Shown here piece by piece: positions 1-9,938 of a DNA stretch of 64,000 bases. Source of the DNA: Paenibacillus sp. N3.4 (lineage in GTDB: Bacteria; Bacillota; Bacilli; Paenibacillales; NBRC-103111); contig NZ_VRTT01000001.1 of NCBI RefSeq assembly GCF_008017805.1, positions 62,001 to 126,000 of the forward strand, given 5' to 3'. The notes under the pieces are model-generated. The model was given only the letters and a program-made list of their open reading frames with translations. It had not been told where the DNA came from and made no database searches. The translations under genes and the position numbers were made by a program. The first letter of the stretch is position 1. The number at the start of each line of letters is the position of its first letter.

Positions 1-13
1 TTTTCCCTCCTCC

Positions 14-934
14 CTATTCGTACTTGATTCGTGGATCCACAAAGCTATAGATGATATCAACAACAAGATTTGTCAGAACGAACAGGACTGCAAGGAAAAA
101 GGTCATTCCTTGAATCGTTGCAATATCCCGCTTCCCGATTGCCTCTATTGCCATACTGCCTATTCCATGCAAGCTGAACACTGTTTCCGCGACGACAGCA
201 CCTGCGAGCAGCGAGCCGAATTCCAAACCAACCAGTGTAATAACGGGAATGAGCGCATTCTTCAGGCCATGGCGGAAGACGACAGCATAATAGGCGGCAC
301 CTTTGGCTTCTGCGGTTCTCATGTAATCTTGCTTGATGACGTCCAGCATACTTGAGCGGGTCACCCGCGCAATAGATCCCATTGTGGACAAGGCAATCGT
401 GATGGCCGGAAGAATCAGGGAACTTATCCCCTCATAACCGGAAATTGGAACCAAGGCGAGTTTATAAGCAAAAATCCAGATCAGCAAAAGAGCAACCCAA
501 AAGCCGGGAGCAGAAATCCCCACGAGGGAGCAGATGACCATCAACCGGTCGATGATCGTATTATGCTTGACAGCGGAGATAACCCCAAGTATAACTCCTG
601 CAACTACAGCAATCACAATACTGAAAGCCGCAAGCTGCAATGTAAGGGGGAAACGATTCACAATCTGGCTCCAAACGGTTTCATGTGTCATAAAGGATGT
701 GCCCAGATTCCCTTGAAGCAATTTCCCTGCATAATTCACATACTGAACAAGCAACGGTTTATCCAGGCCAAGTTCCGTCCTCAGTGCCTTAATGGCCTCC
801 TGAGTCGGATGTTCTCCCAATATATGCTCAGCGGGGTCGCCTGGGATCAAGTGAACGATGAGAAAAACGAGAACGGATACGCCAAAGAGTGTCCCAAGCA
901 AGGAAAGCAGTCTTTTTATCAAGTACCTTTGCAA
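14..934 (-). CDS. Peptide ABC transporter permease, DppB/OppB type
   Basis: Inner-membrane permease of a di/oligopeptide ABC importer. The 306-residue protein starts with a basic segment and one long hydrophobic helix, followed by the VHLIPGDPA stretch typical of DppB. Further helices follow, and the permease coupling loop is near residues 200-225 (EAKGA...RHGLKNALIPV). It ends FVDPRIKYE, as DppB proteins usually do, so it is full length. The start is TTG behind a GGGGGG tract. It follows the frameshifted binding-protein gene and its DppC partner should lie beyond the left edge. The family call is firm, but the substrate is not shown by the sequence. Confidence 0.93.
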   Translation of the reverse strand: MQRYLIKRLLSLLGTLFGVSVLVFLIVHLIPGDPAEHILGEHPTQEAIKALRTELGLDKPLLVQYVNYAGKLLQGNLGTSFMTHETVWSQIVNRFPLTLQLAAFSIVIAVVAGVILGVISAVKHNTIIDRLMVICSLVGISAPGFWVALLLIWIFAYKLALVPISGYEGISSLILPAITIALSTMGSIARVTRSSMLDVIKQDYMRTAEAKGAAYYAVVFRHGLKNALIPVITLVGLEFGSLLAGAVVAETVFSLHGIGSMAIEAIGKRDIATIQGMTFFLAVLFVLTNLVVDIIYSFVDPRIKYE

Positions 935-999
935 TTGACTTTCCCCCCAAACTTACAGTTTTAGATAAAGACTCAAGTCACAATGTTTATTGCAGACTC

Positions 1000-1033
1000 C
1001 GACTGCGTCAGCCCTGTAGTATCGACGCAGTCG
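1000..1033 (-). terminator. Stem-loop between binding-protein and permease genes
   Basis: Perfect 10-bp inverted repeat CGACTGCGTC / GACGCAGTCG with a 14-nt loop and no T tract. Hairpins at this position in ABC operons usually protect the binding-protein mRNA or lower read-through into the permease gene. A similar hairpin occupies the same place in the other transporter (10918-10950). Confidence 0.6.
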
Positions 1034-1048
1034 AGTTGTCATCCTTCG

Positions 1049-2664
1049 TTATTTCGTCAAGCGAATATCGTTAAGCGAATAATTGCCTGTGTATGGATTT
1101 ATTTTGAATCCTTCGATACCTTGTGTCGCTGTCACCGTTTCAGAAGTAAACAACGGGATCCAAGGCGCTTCTTTCACGAGAATTTCCTGCGCTTGTTCGT
1201 ACACCTTCATACGTTCTTCCACATTCGTCACTAAACGCCCTTTGAGGATCAGTTTCTCTAGTTCCGGATTATCGACATACATGCGGTTCGAATTTTTAGC
1301 ACCAAACAATAAGTTCAGGATTTCTGGATCACTATAGCCCCAGTACAGGAGGTACATATCGTAGTTGCCTTTTTTCGCTCTGTCTTTCAACGTAGGAACA
1401 TCGGTTATAGTGATCTTCATATCAACCCCGATTTCCTTGAACTGGCTTTGCAGAATTTGTGCGATTCGCTGGTAAGCAGGCTCCGCGGTCACCAACAGTT
1501 CAAAGGAGAACGGTTTTCCGTCCTTTACCAAAATGCCGTCCTTGTTGCTGTCCTTATATCCGACTTCAGCCAATAACGATTTTGCCTTTCCCAAATTTTT
1601 GGCGTACATCCCTTTTGCCAAGCCTTCGATCTTTTCACTGTAACCAGGAACGGTCGGCGGCAACGGTCCAAAGAGCGGCTGGTTGTAACCGGAATGGGCA
1701 ACCTGATTGATCGGTGCACGATCAACCGCCATTGCAAGAGCCTGTCTGACCCGAACATCCTGGAACATCGGATTTTTATTATTCATCCCAAGATATTCCA
1801 TCCCTTGTCCCAATGCGCTTTCAATTTTGACTCCCGGGACCTTTTTCAGATCGCCCACGTAGGTAGCGGGTACATCCATCAGCATGTGAATCGTGCCCTT
1901 TTTAAATTCCAGAATTCTCGTATCGTCATCCTTTAGAAAGCGGAAGACAACTTCATCTACATGTAGAGGCCCTTTGTTTTCAATCGATGAACCTCCCCAA
2001 TTGTAATCCGGGTTTTTCTTGTAGGATACAGATTGACCTCTTTCGAATTTATCAAACATAATCGGTCCAGTTGCAGAAGGGTTTTTTCCGAAATTATCGG
2101 GGTTTTCCTTGTGACGTTTCGGATCTATCGGACTCAAAATCACCCCAACGGCTGTCGACATAAATGGAGCGAACGGTTCGGAAAAGATAATCTTAAACGT
2201 TTGCTCATCTACAACTTCTACCTTCGTGATCGGACCCATAAGCGCTTTATTCGGGGAATCCTTTAGCATTGTTTCAATAGAGTACTTCATTGCTTCCGCA
2301 TTGAGTGGTTCACCGGAATGGAATTTCACCCCTTTGCGCAAGTGAATGTCCATATATTTCCATCCTCTGAGATGCTGTAGCTTTCAGCCAACCAGGGGAT
2401 GATTTTACCTGAGTTATCAAGTGTGATCAAAGGTTCGTACATCAATCCAATTGCAGCGTCAATCCAGGTTGACCTTGTCACATCCAATGTTTCTGGCTCA
2501 ACCATTGAAGAGATTACCAGCGTTCCCCCTTCTTTTGGCGTACCTTTAGCGGCTGGATCACTGCCTGATTTGGGTGTAGATGTGCACCCAGCTAAGAGAA
2601 TCGCAAAGATAAAGAACATCATGGAGATACGATGAAACCTGCGAGATGGATTAAAAGTAAACAT
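1049..2664 (-). pseudogene. Peptide-binding lipoprotein (SBP family 5), frameshifted
   Basis: Extracellular substrate-binding lipoprotein of the adjacent importer. The 5' part (2326-2664) encodes a signal peptide with lipobox LLAGC and the family-5 start (GGTLVISSMVEPETLD). The 3' part (1049-2353) continues with LRKGVKFHSGEPLNAEA and the rest of the fold to the C-terminus. The two frames meet near 2344, where WTF should be followed by HLRKG; restoring one C (TTCAC to TTCCAC) rejoins them into a normal protein of about 535 residues. Either a recent pseudogene or, given eight similar lesions in this window, a sequencing deletion. Confidence 0.85.
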
Positions 2665-2694
2665 TTATAACCCTCCTTTTGTTGTCGATCTCCT

Positions 2695-4290
2695 CTAAAA
2701 TGAATGAACAGAAATTTCGTCAAGTGGATAAATCGGTCGAGTTAAGCGTTTGTAATCAAAGAAAGAAAACTGAAGTGTCGATAAACCTGGTGAATCTACC
2801 GTGATGATTTGTTTGCTGATGGGTTCGAATGCTGCCCGGAAATGCTGACTGGACTTCAAAGCGACAATTTTAAAAGTGTTGACGTCGATTCCATGCAGCA
2901 GGTAAATTTGTTCATCTAGTACCTGTGTTCTGACGGAACAGACGAGAATGTCGAGGCCCCCAACCTGTAAACGTACCGATTTGCCGAGATCGACATGTGT
3001 ACCTTTAGCCACCGACGAAGATATAATGAAGCGGCCATCTGTGAGCGATTTGACAGTGGCGGTCAACTCAATCGGCTCCCCGTGCAGCTTATCTACTTTT
3101 CCGCCTAATTTCACAGTAATCGTCGCTCCCACTCCTGCTTCATGGGCGATTTGTGCAACTTCAGGGTCGTAGATAAAGGCGAAACAAGCATTTTGCAAAT
3201 TGGCTTCCAGCATCGCTCGAAGCAGATAAGTGCCATCACCTGGAGATCCGCCGCCGGGATTGTCTGATGTCTCGTTGATGACAATCGGCAGCCCTTCAGC
3301 CGCAAGCGCCTGCCGGATGCCTTCTGCTGGTGATAGGAATTGTGGAGTGAATTCTTCTCGCTTGGCCCAAATTTGGTTCGCTACGTCGTCCGCCACCTCT
3401 TTGGCTAGTAGCTGGTCGCCACGGGTAACTGCAACAACGGAAACGCCAACGTCCGGATGGTCGGTATAAGGGAAGCCGTGAAAGAAAGCGCAGTCAATAA
3501 CGTCAGGGTGTTTTTCCCATTCCAAGCAAATCGCGTTGATATCTTTAGCCGGAGAAAGGTTCGTCGTCGAGGTGGGAATCATCAGCGGCAGCTTGGTCAA
3601 GTGCATGGCCGTTTGAAGTCCGCCCTTCACCATTTGCTCAGCGATATCGACGGCTTCTATGCCCCGTTCATAGCAATCCGTATGCGGGTACAGATGCACG
3701 CCGAGCAGTACATTTGCTTCTGCAACCATTTTTTCCGTAAGATTTCCGTGCAAATCAAGCGTTACGATCAGGGGCAGCTCGTAACCAACCTGACTGCGAA
3801 CGTATTGTAAAAGATCGCCTTCCATATCGTCGATGCCTACGACAACACCAGCTCCGTGCAGCGACAGGCAGATCGCATCAACCGTTCCGGCTGCTTGAAT
3901 GCCCGCCGCCAATTCGCTTTTGATCGTTTCGTAGGTCTCTCTCGTTATCTTTCCGGCAGGCTCCGCGAACGCAGCAAACGTTGGAATCACTTCAATACCT
4001 AACGCTTCTGCACGATCGATCATGCCTCCCAAATAATCACGCACACCTCTGTGATTGGAAAGAATGGTTTCGCCCCGTTCCCAAGTCCTTTGCTTGAACA
4101 ATTCTACGGTAGTCTCAAAGCTCGAAAAGGTGTTGATCTCATTCACCACTCCGCCGATTGCGATCTTTATGCCGGTGTTTCTCCTCTTTATTTTCGTAAT
4201 TTGTCGAAAACCATAGCTGACGCGGACAACGTCGTGATTACTGTCACGGATGCATCTCACACAAATTTCCGATGTACTCTTTTTGATCAA
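2695..4290 (-). CDS. M81 family metallopeptidase (MlrC/microcystinase C-like)
   Basis: Zinc peptidase family known from microcystin-degrading MlrC, often found beside peptide transporters. The family start IAIGGVVNEINTFSSF appears about 40 codons into the open frame. Conserved blocks SLHGAGVV, TLDLHGN, ETSDNPGGGSPGDGT and the C-terminal LKSSQHFRAAF...VDSPG are visible. The frame opens with TTG at 4290, overlapping the serine hydrolase stop. The preceding 40 residues do not look like family sequence. A GAGGAG at 4181-4186 points instead to the codon at 4168-4170, which reads ATA, not ATG. The true start is therefore unclear. It is the third gene of the RpiR-led operon. Confidence 0.88.
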   Translation of the reverse strand: MIKKSTSEICVRCIRDSNHDVVRVSYGFRQITKIKRRNTGIKIAIGGVVNEINTFSSFETTVELFKQRTWERGETILSNHRGVRDYLGGMIDRAEALGIEVIPTFAAFAEPAGKITRETYETIKSELAAGIQAAGTVDAICLSLHGAGVVVGIDDMEGDLLQYVRSQVGYELPLIVTLDLHGNLTEKMVAEANVLLGVHLYPHTDCYERGIEAVDIAEQMVKGGLQTAMHLTKLPLMIPTSTTNLSPAKDINAICLEWEKHPDVIDCAFFHGFPYTDHPDVGVSVVAVTRGDQLLAKEVADDVANQIWAKREEFTPQFLSPAEGIRQALAAEGLPIVINETSDNPGGGSPGDGTYLLRAMLEANLQNACFAFIYDPEVAQIAHEAGVGATITVKLGGKVDKLHGEPIELTATVKSLTDGRFIISSSVAKGTHVDLGKSVRLQVGGLDILVCSVRTQVLDEQIYLLHGIDVNTFKIVALKSSQHFRAAFEPISKQIITVDSPGLSTLQFSFFDYKRLTRPIYPLDEISVHSF

Positions 4291-5609
4291 AAAAGGTCTT
4301 CACCAATTGGCTCCATGGGTAATTCCTGCTTATCTTCAGTGAGTAGAACGTGCTTCCCATTTTCCCATTTGATGCTGAACTGCACGCCTTCGTCTGATTT
4401 AAAGTCTCCTATAAATTCCTCCGCCCGCTCCGTAGGAACTTGGAAGTGAGAAAACGACCGGTAAGGTGCTTCGGCAGCACGACCAGCATAAGCATTCAAA
4501 GCTCCATTTATCAGCGCAGTAGCTGGTGCACCTTGCAGATTGATAAGTGAGACACCGGTTATCCCTAGTTCTGGCAACACATGCATTTGTGCTGCAATCC
4601 CTTTGAGGGCTCCGCCATGTTCAACAAGCAGACTGCCGTGATAATCAGGAGTAATCATGAGTCCGTAACCGTAAAAACGCCCAGGTTCAATCTCGATATG
4701 CGGGGCAATCATTTGTTTCACACTTTCCTCACTAAGGATTCGCGCCCCTCCGGCAAGTCCGCCTGTTCGGTAAATGTCAGCGTATTTCAACATATCCCGT
4801 ATTGTCGATTTGAGGAATCCGCCTGCTCGCATCGCAGGAGCATCATACCAATTGTCGGAAAGAAACACTTGCACTTCGCCATCGTTCTTTTTACTGGCGT
4901 AAATGGATGCAATATTGTCGTCTCCTTTTAATTCCTCCAGGAAAAAGACGCTGCGATTCATTCCCGCCGGTTGCAGAATGTGCTCTTTTATATAGGATTC
5001 ATAGCTCTTTCCGCTGACTCGTTCCACAATAAGACCCAGTAAAGCATAGGAATCATTGGAGTAACTAAACTGCGTACCTGGCGAACCGAGCAGTTCGATA
5101 TCCAATTCGGCCATATACGTCAACATTTCTTCATACGTATCGATCATCGGCCCGTTATTCATCATGTAAAAGGTTCTTTCCCCAAGTAGTTGCAGACTAT
5201 CAGGATCGAGTTGCATGCTCCGTTTAATCCCTAGGAACAAAGTAGTTAACGGCGGCAGCCCTGCTGTATGCGTCATCAGGTGGTGGATCGTCATTTGCTC
5301 GACTATGTTTCCCGCCTTCAGACGAAATTCCGGAAGATAGGTCACAATCGGATCGTGCACGGAAAGCTTACCCGCTTCCAGCAGCTGCATAATCGCTACG
5401 CATGTAAAAGACTTGGTTATGGAGCCTATGCCAAACACTGAATCTGCTGTGTCTGCATGTCTGCTTTCGACGTCACTAAATCCAAACCCTTTCTGATAGA
5501 TGGGCTTTCCATCTTTTGCGATGCCGATAACGGCGTCTGGAATTTGATGCTCATCAACCAGCTTTTGTGCATATTCCTCAAACGTGTTGATCCATTCCTG
5601 ATTATTCAT
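4287..5609 (-). CDS. Serine hydrolase, beta-lactamase/D-aminopeptidase family
   Basis: Class C beta-lactamase-fold hydrolase of about 440 residues. The nucleophile motif SITK (SxxK) follows GIGS, the second motif is YSN in QFSYSNDSY, and a C-terminal HGG in LVEHGGALKG supplies the third (KTG-like) position. Members are peptidases, esterases or D-aminopeptidases, and no signal peptide is present. ATG at 5609 is chosen because GGGAGG lies nine bases upstream; the open frame extends further without another good site. Neighbours (peptide transporters, M81 peptidase) favour a peptidase role, which is inference. Confidence 0.87.
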   Translation of the reverse strand: MNNQEWINTFEEYAQKLVDEHQIPDAVIGIAKDGKPIYQKGFGFSDVESRHADTADSVFGIGSITKSFTCVAIMQLLEAGKLSVHDPIVTYLPEFRLKAGNIVEQMTIHHLMTHTAGLPPLTTLFLGIKRSMQLDPDSLQLLGERTFYMMNNGPMIDTYEEMLTYMAELDIELLGSPGTQFSYSNDSYALLGLIVERVSGKSYESYIKEHILQPAGMNRSVFFLEELKGDDNIASIYASKKNDGEVQVFLSDNWYDAPAMRAGGFLKSTIRDMLKYADIYRTGGLAGGARILSEESVKQMIAPHIEIEPGRFYGYGLMITPDYHGSLLVEHGGALKGIAAQMHVLPELGITGVSLINLQGAPATALINGALNAYAGRAAEAPYRSFSHFQVPTERAEEFIGDFKSDEGVQFSIKWENGKHVLLTEDKQELPMEPIGEDLF

Positions 5610-5662
5610 AAGAAACCCTCCCGGAATTTTCATCGTATTGGTATAGGTGAACGCTGCAAGTG

Positions 5663-6617
5663 CTTGCACCAGTTGGCCTTTCCCTTTATCATGGCAACCG
5701 CCTACTCAATCGCCGTGAACGTGTTGTCTTATTTGTCAGTCGTTGCAAACGGATAAAACTGTTGACTGGTCTGATCATACTTGTTAAAACGTTCTTCCAC
5801 GTTTTCCCTGTCCGCTTGTGTCACACCGGCGATAAGAACAGTCAAGACCGAAAAAATGACAGTAATTCCATGCAGTACAGGCGTTGGAATTGTCACCTTA
5901 ATCAACTGGTCGGCTATCGCTCCTATCGGTGACAGCCCGTCATCCGAAAACGCCAGGATTTTCGCCCCTTTCTCCTTGGCGGCCTTGGCAAAGGAGATGG
6001 TCTCTTGCGTATAACGAGGAAACGATAGCACGATCACCAGCCATTCCTCATCTGCCATCATCATCAAATAATTCGCATCATCATTTTGACCGGTGTACAG
6101 GTGCGTATCCCCTTTCGCAATATTAAGCGTGTAAGAAAGCCAATGCGCCGGAGCATAGGAGGAACGAAATCCTACGACCACTACCTTCTTTGCCTTGATA
6201 ATGCTCTCCACCGCTTGATCCAGTGCATCCTGCCTCATCGAGTTCAGCGTTTCGCTAATATAGGCGATATCCTGCTCCATTTTATAAGCGATGAGGCCTT
6301 CCTTTTCGTTCATTCGCTTGGAATGGTCAAAGAACTTTTGAATGTGATTTTCCCTCTGGCTATATGCCAATAGAGATTGACGTACTTCGTTTTGCATGGC
6401 ACTAAACCCCGAATATCCTAACGCATTGGACAATCGTATAACAGTGGTTCCACTCGTGCCTGTCAACGCACCGATTTCCTTGGCGGGATGCAAAGCGACC
6501 TTCTGCGGTTCTTCCAAAATGAATTCCGCAACGAGTTTCTGTTGGTTGGACAATTGATTGTATAATTTGTGGATTCGATCCTGTACACTGTTCATGGTAA
6601 CCACCTTTTGTATCGTT
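5663..6617. repeat. Duplicated segment, copy A (pair at 21107-22062)
   Basis: About 955 bp containing an rpiR-type gene plus some 60 bp beyond its stop codon. It recurs in the same orientation about 15.4 kb away with only scattered substitutions. Similarity stops abruptly at CTTGCACC on one side and GTATCGTT on the other. No IS or terminal repeat is seen at either edge. Confidence 0.9.
5729..6595 (-). CDS. RpiR/MurR family transcriptional regulator (copy A)
   Basis: About 288 residues: an N-terminal helix-turn-helix of the RpiR type (QQKLVAEFILEEP..., GTSGTTVIRLSNALGYSGF) and a C-terminal SIS domain (KKVVVVGFRSSYAPAHWLSYTLN, FSDDGLSPIGAIADQ). SIS domains bind phosphosugars or, in MurR, MurNAc-6-phosphate. 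The start is ATG at 6595 behind AAAGGTGG. It heads the operon with the serine hydrolase, M81 peptidase and second transporter and probably controls it. It differs from copy B at about 11 of 291 positions of the longer open frame. Confidence 0.92.
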   Translation of the reverse strand: MNSVQDRIHKLYNQLSNQQKLVAEFILEEPQKVALHPAKEIGALTGTSGTTVIRLSNALGYSGFSAMQNEVRQSLLAYSQRENHIQKFFDHSKRMNEKEGLIAYKMEQDIAYISETLNSMRQDALDQAVESIIKAKKVVVVGFRSSYAPAHWLSYTLNIAKGDTHLYTGQNDDANYLMMMADEEWLVIVLSFPRYTQETISFAKAAKEKGAKILAFSDDGLSPIGAIADQLIKVTIPTPVLHGITVIFSVLTVLIAGVTQADRENVEERFNKYDQTSQQFYPFATTDK

Positions 6618-6737
6618 TTGGCTTGACTCTCAAATGAAATATGCCATTTGCTCGTCTAGGGGATACTCATGCTATGCAAGAGATTACATTTGTTCATCAT
6701 GAACCAGTTTCTCTGATGACATCTGCAACCAATAATC

Positions 6738-6751
6738 AGAAAGCGCTTACA
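6738..6751. promoter_or_regulatory. cre site (CcpA operator), perfect consensus match
   Basis: AGAAAGCGCTTACA fits WGWAARCGYTWWCN at every position. It sits about 140 bp upstream of the rpiR start, so carbon catabolite control of the rpiR-peptidase operon is likely. Match seen directly; binding is inferred. Confidence 0.7.
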
Positions 6752-6852
6752 ATAAGTGTTTGTATATGAGATTAATCCTTAATAAAAGTAAAATCGATCA
6801 CACCCTTTTCTTTTTTCCAGCCCCAACAGGCTTCGTTGATATAAACACTTAG

Positions 6853-6866
6853 TAAAAGCGTTTTCA
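6853..6866. promoter_or_regulatory. cre-like site, one mismatch
   Basis: TAAAAGCGTTTTCA differs from the cre consensus only at the second position. It lies 102 bp from the perfect site, in the same rpiR upstream region. Confidence 0.45.
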
Positions 6867-6989
6867 TATCTCCGCGATTATATAATCCACAATTTAGATA
6901 TATTTGTTTTTTTAAATCCATAAATTAACTATACAATTATCATTTACTTTTTACAAGTTGTATTTTCGAAACAACTTCTAACAAAATAC

Positions 6990-7976
6990 TTAATTATACA
7001 AATGGCAAGCCACCATGTGGTTGGAGGCCTTCTCTAACAGTGCGGGAACTTCCGTCTTGCATCGATCCATCGCATGAGGGCATCGGGTATGAAAGACGCA
7101 TCCCGATGGGGGATTGAAAGGAGATGGGATATCACCTTTCAAGATCATTCGCGTTTTTTTTACATTCGGATTCGGGATCGGAACGGCGGACAACAAAGCC
7201 TGCGTATATGGATGCAGCGGTTGCGCGAATAACTCATCTGTAGCCGCTTTTTCGACGATTTTGCCCAAGTACATCACGCCGATGCTGTCGGCGATATGCC
7301 TGACCACGCTCAGGTCATGCGCGATAAACACGTACGACAGATCAAATTGAGTTTGCAATTCTTGCAGCAAATTAATGACTTGCGATTGTATGGACACATC
7401 CAGCGCCGAGACAGGCTCATCGCAGATGATAATTTTCGGGTTCACCGCTAACGCCCTTGCAATCCCGATCCTCTGCCGTTGTCCGCCTGAAAATTCATGT
7501 GGATAGCGGAAATACTGATCTTCTCTCAGCCCTACTTTATGGAGCAAATCCATCGCGCGTTCCATGCGTTCTTGTTTCGTCCCAATCCGGTGAATCCGCA
7601 GCGGCTCTTCGATCGCGTGTCCGATATACTGCTTCGGGTCCAGCGAAGAGTGGGGGTCTTGGAATATCATTTGAAATTTCTGCCGCATCGTTTGCAGCTC
7701 TTGCCCTTTCAAGGTGAATATATCCTTGCCCTTATAAAAAGCCTGCCCGTCCGTCGGATCCGTCAAGCGCATGATCGTTCTACCGGTTGTACTCTTCCCG
7801 CAGCCGGATTCTCCAACCAGCCCGAGCGTCTCCCGCTCGCGCAGCGTAAATTCTACATCGTCAACGGCTTTCACATACCCTTTTATCCGCCCCAATGGTG
7901 TGGAAACCGGATAATATTTCTTGAGGTTTTTTACGGTTAATAACGGGGCGTTCGCCTCTCCCTTATTGTGCTGCAT
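6990..7976 (-). CDS. Peptide ABC transporter ATP-binding protein, DppF/OppF type
   Basis: Second ATPase of the transporter, about 328 residues. Walker A is GESGCGKST, the signature is SGGQRQRIGIARAL, Walker B is IIICDEPVSALD and the H-loop is FIAHDLSVV. The C-terminal oligopeptide-transport extension (SGCVFHTRCPHAMDRC) is present. ATG at 7976 follows AAGGAGG and overlaps the end of the dppD-type gene by 14 bases, indicating translational coupling. It is the last gene of the dipeptidase-dpp operon. Confidence 0.94.
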   Translation of the reverse strand: MQHNKGEANAPLLTVKNLKKYYPVSTPLGRIKGYVKAVDDVEFTLRERETLGLVGESGCGKSTTGRTIMRLTDPTDGQAFYKGKDIFTLKGQELQTMRQKFQMIFQDPHSSLDPKQYIGHAIEEPLRIHRIGTKQERMERAMDLLHKVGLREDQYFRYPHEFSGGQRQRIGIARALAVNPKIIICDEPVSALDVSIQSQVINLLQELQTQFDLSYVFIAHDLSVVRHIADSIGVMYLGKIVEKAATDELFAQPLHPYTQALLSAVPIPNPNVKKTRMILKGDIPSPFNPPSGCVFHTRCPHAMDRCKTEVPALLEKASNHMVACHLYN

Positions 7977-8967
7977 GTAGTCCGCCCTCCTTCTGCAAAA
8001 TCGCTTCATAGTGCCAGCAGCGCACTTTATGATCCATACCAGTCAATTCGGGAGGTGTTTCCTCGCACTTCTTCGTTGCATAGGCGCACCTTGGCGCAAA
8101 CCGGCAGCCTTTAGGAACTTTGGAGAGATGAGGAACCGTGCCGTGAATGACATGCAATTTCTGCGAACGGTCGCCATCCAGCTGCGGAATCGACTTCAGC
8201 AGCTCTTTCGTATACGGATGAAGCGGATGGGCAAATAAGTCGCCTACTGGAGCCTCTTCGATGACTTCCCCCAAATACATGACCACCACGCGCGTGCATA
8301 CCTCGGCAACGACGCCAAGATCATGGGTAATCAAGACAACGCCCATATTCAGCTTTTGCTTCAAATCCTGAATCAAGTCGAGAATCTGGGCTTGAATAGT
8401 AACATCTAGCGCCGTTGTCGGTTCGTCGGCAATCAACAGCTTCGGCTCGCAAGCCAGCGCGATAGCGATCATCACCCGCTGCCGCATGCCTCCCGACAAT
8501 TCATGCGGATATTCATGTACTCGCTTCTCCGGCGAAGGAATGCCTGTTAACCGCAGCATTTCAACCGCTTTCACATAAGCCTCTTTTTTGCTGAGCTTTT
8601 GGTGGATGACGATCGATTCGACAATTTGATCCCCGATCGTATACACCGGATTGAGCGAGGACATCGGATCTTGAAAGATCATCGAGATCTCATTCCCGCG
8701 AATTTTCCTCATCTCCTCTTCCGATAACGCCAGTAGGTTTTGGTTTTTATAGTTAACCTCTCCTTCGTAGTTTGTCGACTTCTCATTCAACAAGCGGAGG
8801 ATCGATTCGGAGGTCACGCTTTTGCCACAGCCGGACTCTCCGACAACGCCAAGCGTTTCCCCAGCGGCAACCCGAAAGGAAACTCCATTCACTGCGGTAA
8901 CAGGACCGTGTTCCGTGAAAAACGTTGTTTTCAGTTCTTTCAGCTCCAATAAGTACTCATATGACAT
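7963..8967 (-). CDS. Peptide ABC transporter ATP-binding protein, DppD/OppD type
   Basis: First ATPase of the importer. Walker [10 protein letters not shown], signature [15 protein letters not shown], Walker [14 protein letters not shown]-loop [12 protein letters not shown] and the C-terminal Cys-containing extension ([15 protein letters not shown]). ATG at 8967 is preferred over the GTG three codons upstream, because AAGGAG is ten bases from the ATG but touches the GTG. It works with the DppF-type subunit to power import. Confidence 0.94.
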   Translation of the reverse strand: MSYEYLLELKELKTTFFTEHGPVTAVNGVSFRVAAGETLGVVGESGCGKSVTSESILRLLNEKSTNYEGEVNYKNQNLLALSEEEMRKIRGNEISMIFQDPMSSLNPVYTIGDQIVESIVIHQKLSKKEAYVKAVEMLRLTGIPSPEKRVHEYPHELSGGMRQRVMIAIALACEPKLLIADEPTTALDVTIQAQILDLIQDLKQKLNMGVVLITHDLGVVAEVCTRVVVMYLGEVIEEAPVGDLFAHPLHPYTKELLKSIPQLDGDRSQKLHVIHGTVPHLSKVPKGCRFAPRCAYATKKCEETPPELTGMDHKVRCWHYEAILQKEGGLHAAQ

Positions 8968-9009
8968 GGATGTCACACTCCTTCATTTGATCGCTATCGT
9001 CCCGATCAT

Positions 9010-9915
9010 TTATTTACGTGCTTTATTGGTATGGGGATCGAGAAAATCACGGAGTCCGTCGCCGAACAGGTTAAATCCCAATACGGCCAGCAGGATAAAC
9101 AGGCCCGGAAAAATCGTCATCCACCAAGCGGAAAAAATCACGACTTTACCGTCATACAAAATGTTTCCCAAGCTTGGACTCGGAGGAGCAATCCCCGCTC
9201 CAAGGAAGCTGAGCGCCGCTTCAATCAGAATCGAAGTGGCGAAAATAAATGTAAATTGAATAATGAGCGGCGATATCACATTGGGAGCTATGTGAAGCCA
9301 GATGATACGCAACGAGCTGGCCCCCTGTGCTTTTAACGCTTCAATGTAGACCTGTTCCTTTATTACTAACGCCGAGGAGCGAACCACACGGGCGACCTCC
9401 GGTGTGCATATTATCGATAAAGCGATGATGACATTGACCATACTTGCCCCTAAGGCTGCCGCGAGCGCAATAGCCAGCAGGATACCCGGAAACGCCAATA
9501 GTCCATCGCAAATTCGCATAAGAATGTGATCCAGAAGCTTATAATAGGCTGAATACAGACCTATCAACGCTCCCGCCAGCATGGAGAGGAAAGCGACAGA
9601 AAAGCCGACGGTCAACGAAACCCTGGTGCCGTATATGACACGGCTGAATACATCTCGACCAAAATTATCTGTGCCAAAAAAGTGCGCCATACTCGGTGCT
9701 TGAAGACGTTCGGCCGTCTTCATCTCATAAGGGGTTTGCGAGCCTAAGACAGGCGTAAGTAAAGCAATTAAACAAAGCGCTACAATGACGATACTCCCAA
9801 TGACCAACAGACGGTTCGCTAAAAACCGCCGGATCCGCAAAGCTCGCCGCTCGATTTGCAAGGCTTTCCTTGCATCGTAAACGACCGTTGCTTCTACTAC
9901 TGATAGTTTATTCAT
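9010..9915 (-). CDS. Peptide ABC transporter permease, DppC/OppC type
   Basis: 301 residues with a long cytoplasmic N-terminus, a first membrane helix (LLVIGSIVIVALCLIALL) and the DppC hallmark AHFFGTDNFGRDVFSRVIYGTR. It ends with the usual FLDPH tail. Good ribosome site AGGAAGG upstream of ATG. It pairs with the DppB-type permease directly upstream. Confidence 0.94.
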   Translation of the reverse strand: MNKLSVVEATVVYDARKALQIERRALRIRRFLANRLLVIGSIVIVALCLIALLTPVLGSQTPYEMKTAERLQAPSMAHFFGTDNFGRDVFSRVIYGTRVSLTVGFSVAFLSMLAGALIGLYSAYYKLLDHILMRICDGLLAFPGILLAIALAAALGASMVNVIIALSIICTPEVARVVRSSALVIKEQVYIEALKAQGASSLRIIWLHIAPNVISPLIIQFTFIFATSILIEAALSFLGAGIAPPSPSLGNILYDGKVVIFSAWWMTIFPGLFILLAVLGFNLFGDGLRDFLDPHTNKARK

Positions 9916-9938
9916 AACAAATTCCTTCCTATCCAGCT

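Larger units (their letters stand above)
6618..6989. other. Intergenic region, promoter side of the rpiR operon
   Basis: AT-rich gap of about 370 bp between dppF and rpiR with no credible gene. It contains one perfect and one near-perfect cre match (listed separately). The lack of an obvious terminator after dppF leaves open some read-through from the upstream operon. Confidence 0.6.
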
